DNA of 64,000 bases from Mesostigma viride (taxonomy: Eukaryota > Streptophyta > Mesostigmatophyceae > Mesostigmatales > Mesostigmataceae). Position 1 is the first letter of the stretch. Each line of letters begins with the position of its first letter. The stretch is from assembly GCA_009746045.1 (NCBI GenBank), contig RPFO01000079.1, forward strand, positions 2,289,844 to 2,353,843, given 5' to 3'. The notes under the pieces were generated by a model, which ran no database searches, had not been told where the DNA came from, and worked only from the letters and a program-made list of their open reading frames with translations. Shown piece after piece: positions 47,101-57,234 of the stretch. The position numbers and the translations under genes are program-made.

Positions 47101-47813
47101 GAGGAGGAGGAGGAGGAGGAGGAGGAGGAGGAGGAGGAGGAGGAGGAGGAGGAGGAGGAGGAGGAGGAGGAGGAGGAGGAGGAGGAGGAGGAGGAGGAGG
47201 AGGAGGAGGAGGAGGAGGAGGAGGAGGAGGAGGAGGAGGAGGAGGAGGAGGAGGAGGAGGAGGACCACCACCACCACCACCACCACCACCACCACCACCA
47301 CCACCACCACCACCACCACCACCACCACCACCACCACCACCACCACCACCACCACCACCACCACCACCACCACCACCAACACCACCACCAACACCAACAC
47401 CACACCACCACCACCACCACCACCACCACCACCACCACCACCACCACCACCACCACCACCACCACCACACCACCACCACCACCACCACCACCACCACCAC
47501 CACCACCACCACCACCACCACCACCACCACCACCAACACCAACACCAACACCACCAACACCACCAACACAACAACAACAACATTACCGCCAAGACTTCTC
47601 TTGCTCCTGCAACTATTTCTAACAAACACTTTGCCAGCTAATTTGACCATGCAGGCCCGCTACGCATGGCAGGGCCACCGTGTCCGCACGACTCACTGGC
47701 TCGTCGCGACCAGTCGTCCGCTAGGACTATACGCGACCGCAATTGTTGAGCTTGGGGGAGGTCGCAGGAGGATTGTGACGGTGGAGCAATGGCGCAGGGA
47801 GTCGTCTTCCACC
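31163..47813 (-). CDS. AMBRA1: AMBRA1-like WD40 protein (split propeller), N-terminus missing
   Basis: Exons in transcript order: 47697-47813, 46055-46139, 44193-44301, 42852-42919, 41680-41841, 40057-40270 (probable), 36139-38266 (acceptor probable), 35166-35687, 34003-34063, 33228-33335, 32240-32299, 31163-31219. All junction phases agree, about 1,230 residues. The N-terminal WD part reads PPPSSTIAVAYSPSGRLVAT, then TLMGHTRTPWA, LRFHP, LLTSGSLDGRVCLWDL, PVSSLAFDAEGRTLA. The C-terminal part reads RLCVWQYDD, DMGAHFSPCGLYLAACVA, VVYELRVYSV, IVASKAIKSAHSVTAIQ, LLLVAYGRQHPSLL, VFHPLVGHGLAYGT. These follow plant transducin/AMBRA1-like proteins. Animal AMBRA1 is a substrate receptor of Cullin4-DDB1 ubiquitin ligase and an autophagy regulator whose propeller is likewise split by a disordered insert; function here is inferred. 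First exon(s) upstream of 47813 were not found. Confidence 0.88.
31234..31530. repeat. 56-bp minisatellite, about 5 copies
   Basis: Units begin GGAAGTGGGTAGAAAACAAC and repeat every 56 bp with one or two changes. The array starts 15 bp from the acceptor end of exon 31163-31219 of the AMBRA1-like gene. Confidence 0.9.
33088..33217. repeat. 20-bp minisatellite, about 6 copies
   Basis: Core GCTGTCCTATAGAGTTACAC, degenerate. It lies just inside the intron, 11 bp past the end of exon 33228-33335. Confidence 0.85.
36139..38266 (-). CDS. AMBRA1: Giant exon coding the disordered insert of the AMBRA1-like protein
   Basis: One 2,128-bp exon opens in frame from the preceding candidate exon and ends AGC AC|GTGAGT. 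About 690 of its 709 codons are Gly/Ala/Ser/Asp/His-rich with no recognisable fold; the last 30 return to a propeller strand (RLCVWQYDDEHPSF ... VIRHAVLS), which matches the plant family. A second acceptor near 38233 would shorten it by about 10 codons. Confidence 0.85.
39309..39420. repeat. About 33-bp AC-rich tandem repeat
   Basis: Three to four copies with core ACATACAAGCACAAGCACAC, in an intron of the AMBRA1-like gene. It is a reverse-complement relative of the repeat at 3785-3962. Confidence 0.75.
39487..39848. repeat. 51-bp minisatellite, 7 copies
   Basis: Core GCCTCCCAATGAAGGC and AACGAATCAGGGTTGAGGGT. The unit is a multiple of three and stays open on the minus strand (EAPSTLIRYAQAFIGRL per unit). 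It lies between two modelled exons of the AMBRA1-like gene and is treated as intronic. Confidence 0.92.
42440..42795. repeat. 34-35 bp minisatellite, about 10 copies
   Basis: Core AAGGTCCCACACTACGGGGG followed by TGCCAGAATAAGCC, in the intron about 60 bp below exon 42852-42919 of the AMBRA1-like gene. Confidence 0.93.
43437..43795. repeat. 65-bp minisatellite, about 5.5 copies
   Basis: Units contain ATATGCCCAGAAGTAAGC and ATACTGACATGTGAGCATGA and are nearly identical. It is intronic in the AMBRA1-like gene. Confidence 0.92.
43995..44090 (-). repeat. Degenerate copies of an exon end inside the next intron
   Basis: The end of exon 44193-44301 (coding TDKCVASHQF) reappears on the same strand at about 43998-44038 as a frame reading DKCATSHF followed by a donor-like GTGCAT, and a shorter copy (CCAAACTGAT..CTGGC on +) lies at 44058-44083. 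These are probably non-coding duplicates. Confidence 0.55.
44315..45066. repeat. Intronic duplication, copy A, with (GGA)n array
   Basis: 44315-44670 is about 90% identical to 46317-46665 (shared ATTCATGGGTGTGAGTACA, AAGCTTGCGACGATATGC, AATATCAAGGCCACAGGAAA). Both copies run into a GGA trinucleotide array; here it spans about 44668-45066. Confidence 0.93.
46317..47262. repeat. Intronic duplication, copy B, with longer (GGA)n array
   Basis: Second copy of the 44315 segment. Its GGA array is longer, about 46664-47262. Both copies lie in introns of the AMBRA1-like gene, on either side of exon 46055-46139. Confidence 0.93.
47263..47578. repeat. (CCA)n array joined to the GGA array
   Basis: The GGA array changes in a single step to CCA, which runs about 300 bp with a few AACACC slips and ends in CAACAACAACA. 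The next exon (47697-47813) is 119 bp away. The AMBRA1-like transcript would read UGG here. Confidence 0.95.
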
Positions 47814-48139
47814 CTGTGCACAAGGGCACGATAAAACAAGAAGTGACCCACGTGTGAGCAACCCTTGCAGTCACTTATTTGCCTCGATAATGCTATGCTC
47901 ATGACGTCCGCTCATGACGTCCGTACCAGTTCAGCCATGCCTAGCTGTGCATGGGGTTGGACAGCACCTTCCTAAACATGGAGGTGGGGGTGCCAAAGCA
48001 AGGCATCCCAAAATCTATGAAATTAAGTGTACGCATTTATAAAAAGTGATGCACACCGGGTGCCACCATATGGCCAGCAATCATAGATAGTGGTAGTTGA
48101 AAGCGCAGGGCTACTGTAACCCCTAAGGACAATCCGAAA

Positions 48140-49668
48140 CCAGAAACCGTGACACAACCCCCAACCCCCAACCCCCAACCCCCAACCCCCAACCCCCAAC
48201 CCCCAACCCCCAACCCCCAACCCCCAACCCCCAACCCCCAACCCCCAACCCCCAACCCCCAGACCCCAGACCCCAGACCCCAGACCCCAGACCCCAGACC
48301 CCAGACCCCAGACCCCAGACCCCAGACCCCAGACCCCAGACCCCAGACCCCAGACCCCAGACCCCAGACCCCAGACCCCAGACCCCAGACCCCAGACCCC
48401 AGACCCCAGACCCCAGACCCCAGACCCCAGACCCCAGACCCCAGACCCCAGACCCCAGACCCCAGACCCCAGACCCCAGACCCCAGACCCCAGACCCCAG
48501 ACCCCAGACCCCAGACCCCAGACCCCAGACCCCAGACCCCAGACCCCAGACCCCAGACCCCAGACCCCAGACCCCAGACCCCAGACCCCAGACCCCAGAC
48601 CCCAGACCCCAGACCCCAGACCCCAGACCCCAGACCCCAGACCCCAGACCCCAGACCCCAGACCCCACACCCCAGACCCCACACCCCAGACCCCACACCC
48701 CAGACCCCACACCCCAGACCCCACACCCCAGACCCCACACCCCAGACCCCACACCCCAGACCCCACACCCCAGACCCCACACCCCAGACCCCACACCCCA
48801 GACCCCACACCCCAGACCCCACACCCCAGACCCCACACCCCAGACCCCACACCCCAGACCCCACACCCCAGACCCCACACCCCAGACCCCACACCCCAGA
48901 CCCCACACCCCAGACCCCACACCCCAGACCCCACACCCCAGACCCCACACCCCAGACCCCACACCCCAGACCCCACACCCCAGACCCCACACCCCAGACC
49001 CCACACCCCAGACCCCACACCCCGGACCCCACACCCCGGACCCCACACCCCGGACCCCACACCCCGGACCCCACACCCCAGACCCCACACCCCAGACCCC
49101 ACACCCCAGACCCCACACCCCAGACCCCACACCCCAGACCCCACACCCCAGACCCCACACCCCAGACCCCACACCCCAGACCCCACACCCCAGACCCCAC
49201 ACCCCAGACCCCACACCCCAGACCCCACACCCCAGACCCCACACCCCAGACCCCACACCCCAGACCCCACACCCCAGACCCCACACCCCAGACCCCAGAC
49301 CCCAGACCCCAGACCCCAGACCCCAGACCCCAGACCCCAGACCCCAGACCCCAGACCCCAGACCCCAGACCCCAGACCCCAGACCCCAGACCCCAGACCC
49401 CAGACCCCAGACCCCAGACCCCAGACCCCAGACCCCAGACCCCAGACCCCAGACCCCAGACCCCAGACCCCAGACCCCAGACCCCAGACCCCAGACCCCA
49501 GACCCCAGACCCCAGACCCCAGACCCCAGACCCCAGACCCCAGACCCCAGACCCCAGACCCCAGACCCCAGACCCCAGACCCCAGACCCCAGACCCCAGA
49601 CCCCAGACCCCAGACCCCAGACCCCAGACCCCAGACCCCAGACCCCAGACCCCAGACCCCAAACCCCG
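48140..49668. repeat. 1.5-kb heptamer array with a 14-bp higher-order core
   Basis: Order on +: CCCCAAC heptamers (about 48150-48258), CCCCAGA heptamers to about 48660, a 14-bp unit CCCCACACCCCAGA to about 49290 holding a small cluster of CCCCGGA variants at 49020-49078, then CCCCAGA again to about 49658. The minus strand has four G every 7 bp, so it is strongly G-quadruplex prone. Confidence 0.95.
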
Positions 49669-51853
49669 AAACCCCCGAAACCCAAAACCACGAACCAAAA
49701 CCCCAACCCAAACGATTCATAATAATGATATGGGATGTGGGTGGGTTGGGTTTGAGGTGGGGGTGGGTGGCCATTGGGGTATGCACATGCAGCATGCGTG
49801 TAAATGGTTGAGATTGTGGAAGAATGATTGCACCTGCACCACCAGAGTATTCTCATGCTGCCATCTGTATTGCAAACAACAGTATTGCTAATAACAATCG
49901 AGTTTGTTAGCGGGCTTGGCTGACTGTGCCTATAGCCTAGTTCATTCTTACATCCGCACTAAAATACCTCATTATTAATACCTCCAGCCTCGATATTTGT
50001 CCAGTCGTTAGCTTCCTGTATGCTGCCAGCCAATGAAGCTACTTGCTGGATGCCCCCAGACACCTGGAAATGTCCCCTTGATTGCGGTGAGAAGTTACCA
50101 ATTACAGGATATATCCTTCTGCACCACCCAAGGCAGTGAGTGGACACTTTTAAGAATTATTGCTGGCAGATCAAACAGAAAAATCACCTGGCATAGTTGA
50201 AAGCTTTCTGTGCTTATCGCAAATTACAATCATCAGCAGTTGCCCGCCAGATATTTCATCAGCGTAGAAACTTGGCTCATTGCACCTTGGGTTTGCCGTG
50301 CTGCAATGCCACCGGCGGCCGCGAGGCGCGCGCGCAGCTAATTATAGGCGCTGGAGCGTACGTACGCGTTTGTACTTATATATTACCCCGGCACGCCCGC
50401 CCGCCCACGGCCCAGCGAATTCAATCATTGTGAATCTTCCCTGGTAAGCTTACCAGTTTTCTAAAGCCGCCCGAAAGTTGCATTTGCGACCACTTCCTGA
50501 GTCGGTAAGCAGTCTTGTGAGGGTAAGACTTCCACGGAAATTAATTTCGCCGGCGCCAGCTGGGTTCACTTCGCGACTGACCAAGAGCTTGTAGATACTA
50601 TACGTTGGCTTCCTCGCCATGACTACCTGCCTACCTATCCAGACACAAGCTTGCTGCTTGCGCGGCCCGCTATATGCAGTCCGTGGCGATGGGCCTGGCG
50701 CGGCCCATATAATTAAGTCTTTTAATTTCCAGCTGCATGCACGAGTACCGGCGCGTACGTTTGCGATCGTACTGGCTACCCTTGCAAGCTTCCTGCATGG
50801 CAGAAAGTCATTCTTGTTTAACCCTCCATATTGTCTTGGATGCAGTGGCAACGTAGTTGCATCGAAAACACGGCATATTTTTGGATGTAGTAATAATGTC
50901 CGATATGCACTGGCCGCGTGTGCGTATGCAGGTCGCCCGATCAATCACCGTCGCGCCCGTTACTCATATTAAATTTTGCATATGACAACACCTCAGGACG
51001 CTATTTAGGGGTTACAAGGAAAGTGCGCCTAGCAGTCGCGGGGCGGGCATTCTCGCTGCAACTGGGTGCCTTCTAGTAAACAGTGCACGCAACCTGCTGC
51101 CATGGCCGCTCGCAGGTTCCTGCTAACGTGGCTGCCTGCGGAGGCGCTCCCACGTTTTCAGTTTTTTCAGTGTTCACCCACCAACGGAAATAAATATTAA
51201 ATTCGGGGAAGCGCACCTGATCAGTGATCGTGATCAGATCAGTGATCACAGAAAATATTCACGAGACAGGAATCCTGGACCGTGCCTGGACTTGAATTTA
51301 TCTTCCGCGATGAGGTGCCAAGCGAGAAAATTATGTATTCTGGGACCTGGCACGAGGCACTGTCCATTGAGTGTCCAACGGTTGAGTTGAGTTGAGTTTA
51401 TTCCCACGCCGGTGAATGTCCAACGGAAAGGAATAATCATTTTTATTATCCAACTATTAACCAAAGATGTGTAAAATGGGCAGAGTATCAGCCAATCCAC
51501 AATTTAGATTATCCACGTGGTGAGTTGACTGTGGCAGGTGATAGGAGTCATCGAGATTTTCTTAACGCGGGAATGACTGAATAAAGCTGCGCCATTGCCA
51601 GCTCAGCATGGCGCGGCGCGGCGCGCTAGCTCCAGCTCGTCACTTCCACGGACACGCTTCTGCTGGCTGTTGCAACGCGTGTGCCTGACATCATCATCGT
51701 GCGTCGGCCGGGGCTGATGGTGCACTGCCTGATTGCCTGTGTGCGCCACTGAGGTCTCGTGAACTGGCATTTGTGCCTGCGACACCGCGACCACTGCGAA
51801 ATCACACGCTCCATAGCCCACCTTCTGTACGCGAGTCTACCAACAGGAAAAAC
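49669..51853. other. Intergenic between the divergent AMBRA1-like and ACBP genes
   Basis: No exon of either gene could be recognised, although the missing first exon(s) of the AMBRA1-like gene may lie here or beyond. A 164-codon open frame on the minus strand (50450-50944) has no known motif. TTTAGGGGTTAC at 51006-51017 mirrors GTAACCCCTAAGG at 48117. TGATCAGTGATC pieces repeat at 51220-51247. Confidence 0.4.
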
Positions 51854-53238
51854 ATGGGTCTTGAGGTTCGTAAGTTGGTTTATTGACGTCCAGGCAATAC
51901 CTTTCTCTGACGCATTTGAATGGCAGAATTTTTCGAGGCGTGGGATTATGCAGGAAGTCGGCGGTGTGCCCTAGTGTGATGACATCCTTTCCATGTGCTT
52001 GTTCCTGCTTGCCTGCAGGATGACTTCAAGAAGGCCGCGGAAGACGCCACCAAGCTGCCGGACAAGGTGTCTGATGCCGACAAGCTCATTCTTTACGGGC
52101 TGTACAAGCAGGCGACCGTCGGCGATGTCAACACTGGTGAGAATTGTGTTTTCCGGCAATGCAGTAGCGACGTCGACGGTGCAGCTGATAATGTTTCATT
52201 CATTGCTTCCTGTGAGAGGATCTTATTCGTGGCATGTGCAGCTGTGAATCCTTCTGTCCAGGTACTACACCTGCGTTGTCTAGCCCTCGGAACGTTCTGT
52301 GATTGCAGACGGATATATGTCGTGCTGACCGTACACTGGGCCTGCCTGCATCCCGTTGGCTTTGCCTTACTGCCTTATCGCGGCGCAGCTCGCCCTGGCA
52401 TGCTGGACCTGAAGGGGAAGGCCAAGTGGGACGCGTGGGAGAAGAACAAGGGTACGCATTCAACAAGCTTGTTTGTTGCCTGAAGTATAGGCTGGCCACA
52501 TACGTCGTGTCGTCTTGCGTGGATCTCGCATACATGCTCGTTTCAAGGAAAGCTACTTTAGGCAAGGACAAGTTGATCGGCCATAGAACATACTACTACC
52601 GTAAGCAAATGGTTGTTCTTGAACCATGTGTATTTTTTCCGTATGTCTTTTTCTTCTTCTCGTCTATACGTATTCATTGAAAGTAAGTTGCAGGAGTGAG
52701 ACAGGCAACGCAATCAAAACTCAAAACATGCAGGAAGAAACGAAGAGCTCGCAACTATCTCTTTATCTATGCTTACAGTGCGCCTGCAAGTGCTAATTTT
52801 CCACGCTGTACAATCCATCTGTGTGTGCAGCTGTTGCAAACCTATACCATGGGTGCCTACCAGCTGCGCCACCTTCCAACAGTTTCATTGTTTATGTTTG
52901 TGTCATTATCAACCGCACTTCTGTTGCCAGAAACAAATAGGGAAGTTAGTGGTGACAATGGTTGGTGGTGTGGGGTTGGACTAAACTCTTGTATGCTAAA
53001 TCCGGGAGTAATCATGGCCATGCCTTGCGATATATATAGCCGAGGACGAATTTTCTATTTTTCGCCATGATACCTTCGTTCTATCGGCTCACCATCACGA
53101 AATTTTTGTTGTATTGTTTGTTCATCCTGCGTGGCTCATGTGCGGCTGCACCCTGGCACCCTGGCAGGGATGGACAAGGACAAGGCGATGGAGAACTACG
53201 TCATGAAGGTCAAGCAGCTGCAGGAGGACCTCTCTTAA
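51854..53238 (+). CDS. ACBP: Acyl-CoA-binding protein, complete
   Basis: Small cytosolic carrier that binds long-chain acyl-CoA esters and shuttles them between fatty-acid synthesis, membrane lipid assembly and oxidation. Exons: 51854-51865 (ATG GGT CTT GAG), 52019-52136, 52389-52451, 53168-53238 (TAA). All junctions are GT-AG and the phases agree. The protein is 87 residues, the usual size for the one-domain class (plant ACBP6, animal DBI). The four-helix fold motifs are all present: DDFKKAAEDATKLP, LILYGLYKQATVGD, RPGMLDLKGKAKWDAWE, MENYVMKVKQLQEDL. The ligand residues of the family map to Tyr30, Lys34, Lys56 and Tyr75. No signal or extension is seen. The first exon contributes only four codons. 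A TGTAA at 53390-53394 may be the poly(A) signal. Confidence 0.97.
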
Positions 53239-54369
53239 ACAAAGACCTTGCATGAACCTTGCATAGAATTTGGAGGGTGCTCTGTGCATCCACGCATATC
53301 ACATCCTGCACTGTTGTGATGTGTGTTTAGCCCAACATTGGCCGTGGCCGTGGGTTTGTATTTAAAAGCAGGCGGGCAGGGGAAGGAGATGTAAATACCG
53401 GTTAACGGGGCGTAGCCTTGAGCAGCCATCTCGTGCCCTACATCCAGGTGTCATGGCACCCAGGCTGTTACTGGTGGTTGCGATGGACTGTTTTGATTGC
53501 TACCTGGTAAGAGTGCTGGTTTGACACCATGTATAACCACAGAATGTCGGCACAAATGCACTTTTTGTCTCTTGCTGAATTCTAACCAACCAGATCAGCC
53601 ATGTCTTTTTTTCAACTTTTTCAAATGACCCTGAAGTTTATGAGTCTATTTTGATCCGCCCCACAGATGTGAACATCGAACTCGAACAAAGTTGTCTCAC
53701 TCAGTATTTAACTCGATCAACTCACATAGATGTCGACATCTTCGACTTCTAAGACAACGGACGCATGGCGATCCAACGTTCGTCGTGTATGATCCCCCTG
53801 TAATCAATTTCAGGCCAGCTTGTGTTGACCGGCTGTTGTCTCAGATGTCGATATTTGCAATGCTGGTGTGTACGTGCACTACTAGGTCCGCGGTCCGGTT
53901 GAGGACCGGGCGGTCGCAAGGATCGATTGTGGTGGTCTCACTTAGTATATCGATGTTGTAGTTGTCTCATTCAATGCGCCATTAGTGCACCTACAGATGC
54001 ATTAAGTGAGACGCATGCACCCATGGAAGTAGCCCAGAATGTATTGAAAGCCATATCAAGGAGACAACCAGCGCAGGCCAGAAATCGGGAATGTGCCCCT
54101 TCTCAGGGATATGTGCTACATGTACTCCCAACGGAGATATGTTCCACCAGACACCCATGCGACATCAGCGGTCTTCGTGTCTTTCCATTCAGACGGCTAC
54201 TACATGCTAGCTAGTCCTTTCATGACGTTGGAACGCCATGCGTCCAGTAAGTACTAGGCGTGTCATGAATGCGCATAAGTAAGTACTTGCATGTCATGCG
54301 CATGGGCATGCCCCGTCCGGAGTATGCCCGCGCTTGCATGCCCCGGAGTATGCATGCGCGGTGGTGTGC
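53239..54369. other. ACBP 3' flank and dispersed repeats
   Basis: After the ACBP 3' UTR comes anonymous DNA. A reversed GGACGCATGGCGATCCAAC lies at 53759. A LINE 3' end at 54025-54140 is interrupted by an extra ATCAAGGAGACAACCAGCGC piece. (GTAA)-flanked dispersed repeat fragments lie at 54245-54345. No gene is seen. Confidence 0.5.
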
Positions 54370-57060
54370 CAGGCCTCTTGTGCTCGCCGGCAGCATCAGA
54401 GCAGCTCCAGTCCATCGTGCTGCGGTCCCCGCGTGTGCTAGTGGCCACTTTTTCGGCCACTGAGGGCCATTCACACCACACGCTAACCGTTATTGTGGGA
54501 TATGCACCACATGCGGGTCGAGCTCAGGCGGAACGTGAGGGCCTTCTTCAGCGCCCTCGATCAAGGAGGAGGAGGCCAACATCCCAGCTCGGCACTTCTG
54601 GTTATGCTGCTCGACGCCAACGCCACGCTGCCAGTTGGCACTGGGGGCGCTCAGTACTCCCCAACCAACACGACAGCCAACGGTAACACGGCTTTACTTG
54701 CGAATCTGCTGGCAGAATCTGCGCTGGTTGCATGCAATGCTTCTTTCGCACGCCCCGCTGAGCAGCTTGCCGCCTTTTTTGGGCCGTCGGATCGGGTGGT
54801 GTGCCTTGACTATATCTGCGTACGCCGGGCTCAGCGCCCCTCAGTTGTCGATGCTCCCGTCCTGCAAGATTCTGTCAGCACGGTGGAATCTGATCACCGT
54901 CTCGTGCTCGCTCGCATCAGATTGCGGTTTCCTGGGGTGAAACTGTCGCGACAGCTGGCGCCTCAGCCAGATCTCAAGAAGGTGCTCCGGATTGTGCTGA
55001 AGGATGCCGACAAGATGTCAGCAGCAGAGCAGGCCGCTATGTCGCACCGGGACGACTTTCTGGCAGTCTTCGACGCCAGGGGCAGCCGCCAGCAGTTACA
55101 CGCCATTCCGCCGCCAGGTGATATTTCAGTGATCCTCCGCCGGCGGTATCGCTGCCAAGTACAGTCTGGCTGCCCGCTCCCTCCCCTCCTTGCCTCCGCG
55201 CCGACAGCTTGCTGTCCACCGCCACGCACCGACAGTGGTCGCCGCTCGGCAGATGCTCCGCCGCAACAGAGATCCGACCGCCAAACCTGGGCTGCAAGCG
55301 GCTTTGCGGGTTGCCTACGAGCAGGCTGAGAAGGCCGACGCTCAGCAGATGGTCAAGGACCTGCGCAGCTGCCAGCAGAAGCACGACGGCAAGGGGGCCT
55401 GGTTCTGGTACAAGCGCCTCGGGCACCCAGACGGCCTCGGCTGGCCCCACCGCCACGACGTTCCTGGCGCCCCAGCCAAGCAGCTTCGTACCTGGGCCGC
55501 GGCCACGGCCGAGGTCGTGGGGGCAGCTGCGCCGCCCCCGCCCCTGCTCCCAGCCGCCGCCGCCCGCCCGGCTGCCCTGGCCGGCCCCGCTGGGCTCCCA
55601 GCCCCGCCAGGTGAGCGGCTGACTACCTATAGTCCCCCCGCTGATCGGCCCACTTGGCGACCCGTCAGACATGCCTCCTTTCACCTCTCGCGAAGTCACG
55701 GAGGCGGTGCAGCGTCTGTGTTATGACGCAGCCACCGGCTCCGACGAGATTCCTGCCGCAGTTGTGAAACTTGCGGCCGAATTTGAGGGCACCGGTGTTA
55801 TGCTGCTCTTCCGGGATATCTGCAACCGCCTTCTGCTGTCCGTCGCAACCGCCTCCAGCGGCCTGGCAACACAGTTTTCGCACGATGCTGTTCAAGAACA
55901 AGGGGTCGCCAGCCGACCCCGGCAACTGCAGAGCCGGGTGTGCATCCAAAGTGCCCCCCTCAAGCTTCTTATGCGGCTCATCCTGAACCGCCTGCGCACG
56001 GCCCTGGACAGTCACCTCAGCGAGACGTACTCAGCACGGCTTCCGTTCAGGTCGCAACACAGTACAGGCGCTCTTCGCTACTCGCCGACTGGTGGAGGAA
56101 CTGCAACGCCTTCAGCCTGGTGAGTCCCCTTTGCACCTTGTGCTGGTGGACTTCATCAAAGCCTTCGATTCGGTTTTCTGGCCTGCGCTATGGGACATCC
56201 TCGAGCTGTTCCGGATCCCCCGCCCCCTTATTGCTGTCATCCGCAACCTGTATGAGGGGTCCACCACTTCGGTGCGCACTTCTTACGGGACCACGCCACC
56301 ATGCCCTTTACAGAAGGGTGTGTGCAGCAGGGCTGCGTACTGTCGCCCTACCTGTTCATTATTGTTGTCGAATACGTAATGATTCAGGCGCGCAAGCGAT
56401 TTGCCCGCATCGTGGGTAGGGCCACCAGGGGTGCAGGTTGCCAACCACTTGTGGCATGGCGGAGCGGAAACGGAGATTCGGCTGGCGGACATCATCTACG
56501 CAGACGACACCACCCTCTTCGAGGACACTGGACACGTGCAGACATGGCTTGACTGCCTGGCTATCGAGGCCCGTGCAGTGGGGCTTGATGTCTGACAGCA
56601 AGAAGTCTGACAGAGACCCTTAGTTAGTAGCGGTCGGGCTCACCCACTCACCGCCACCCCTCTATCTCCTATAGACGGCTCTCGAGTCCTGTATCGGGAC
56701 CGCGTCAAGCTGCTGGGCAGCCTGCTTCCAAGCTGCGAGGCTGATGTCCAGACCATCGCATCTCCCTCGCCTGGCACGCTTTACGCCAGTACCAGGCCCT
56801 GTGGCGCAAGCCCCTTGGCAAGATCGAGAAACAGGACCTGTTTAAGGTCCTCGTCCTTCCTGTTCTCACGTATGGGGCCGAGACGTCAGGACCCTCACCG
56901 CCGACCTGGCCCGCAAGCTGGACGGCGCGCGGTCACCAACATGCTGCGATCCATTTTCAGAGTAGGATATGCTGCTCATGTCCGCAATGAGGACCTTTAC
57001 CAGGGCACATGTGCCATATATCACCAGCACCATTAAGCATGCAGCGGCGCCTGCAGCTCG
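54370..57060 (+). pseudogene. Non-LTR retrotransposon (endonuclease + RT), broken
   Basis: The first open piece (54493-55329) has the end of an AP-type endonuclease: LLDANATLP, DYICVRRAQR, then VESDHRLVLARIRL (catalytic SDH). RT follows in several frames: MPPFTSREVTEAVQRL with DEIPAAVVKL, FKNKGSPADPGN, VLVDFIKAFDSVFW (catalytic Asp), QGCVLSPYLFIIVVEYV, IIYADDTTLF (YADD). Then comes MLRSIFRVGYAAHVRNEDLY. At least five frameshifts or stops make it a pseudogene. Its RT is related to, but distinct from, the copy at 24598. Confidence 0.92.
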
Positions 57061-57234
57061 TATAGGGGGCACCTTAGCTGGTAGCTTGCACCAACCCGGT
57101 AGACACCTCACGCAGCCCCCCCGCGGGACTGCGACCAGCTCAGCCTGGCCGGCACCTCCTGACGTGGGCCGGGCCCCGTGATGTTAGACGCCGCAAGGCC
57201 CGCACCTTCAAAGAACAGCTCGCTTTGCTATAGC
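57061..57234. other. LINE remnants, unresolved
   Basis: A GC-rich joint between two LINE copies. It probably belongs to the ORF2 C-terminus of the upstream copy (RRRKARTF-like frame) but is too degraded to place. Confidence 0.35.

Noticed and set aside
46570-47650. Homopolymer-like proteins (poly-Gly, Glu, His, Pro, Ser, Val)
   Set aside because: Translations of the GGA and CCA arrays, intronic.
48023-49891. 550-590 codon frames of VWGLGSG or TPDPRPQ repeats on both strands
   Set aside because: Translations of the heptamer array; no start context, splice support or family match.
50450-50944. 164-codon minus-strand frame as a gene or first exon of the AMBRA1-like gene
   Set aside because: No motif, no match to the expected N-terminus of the family, and mixed base composition; left unannotated.
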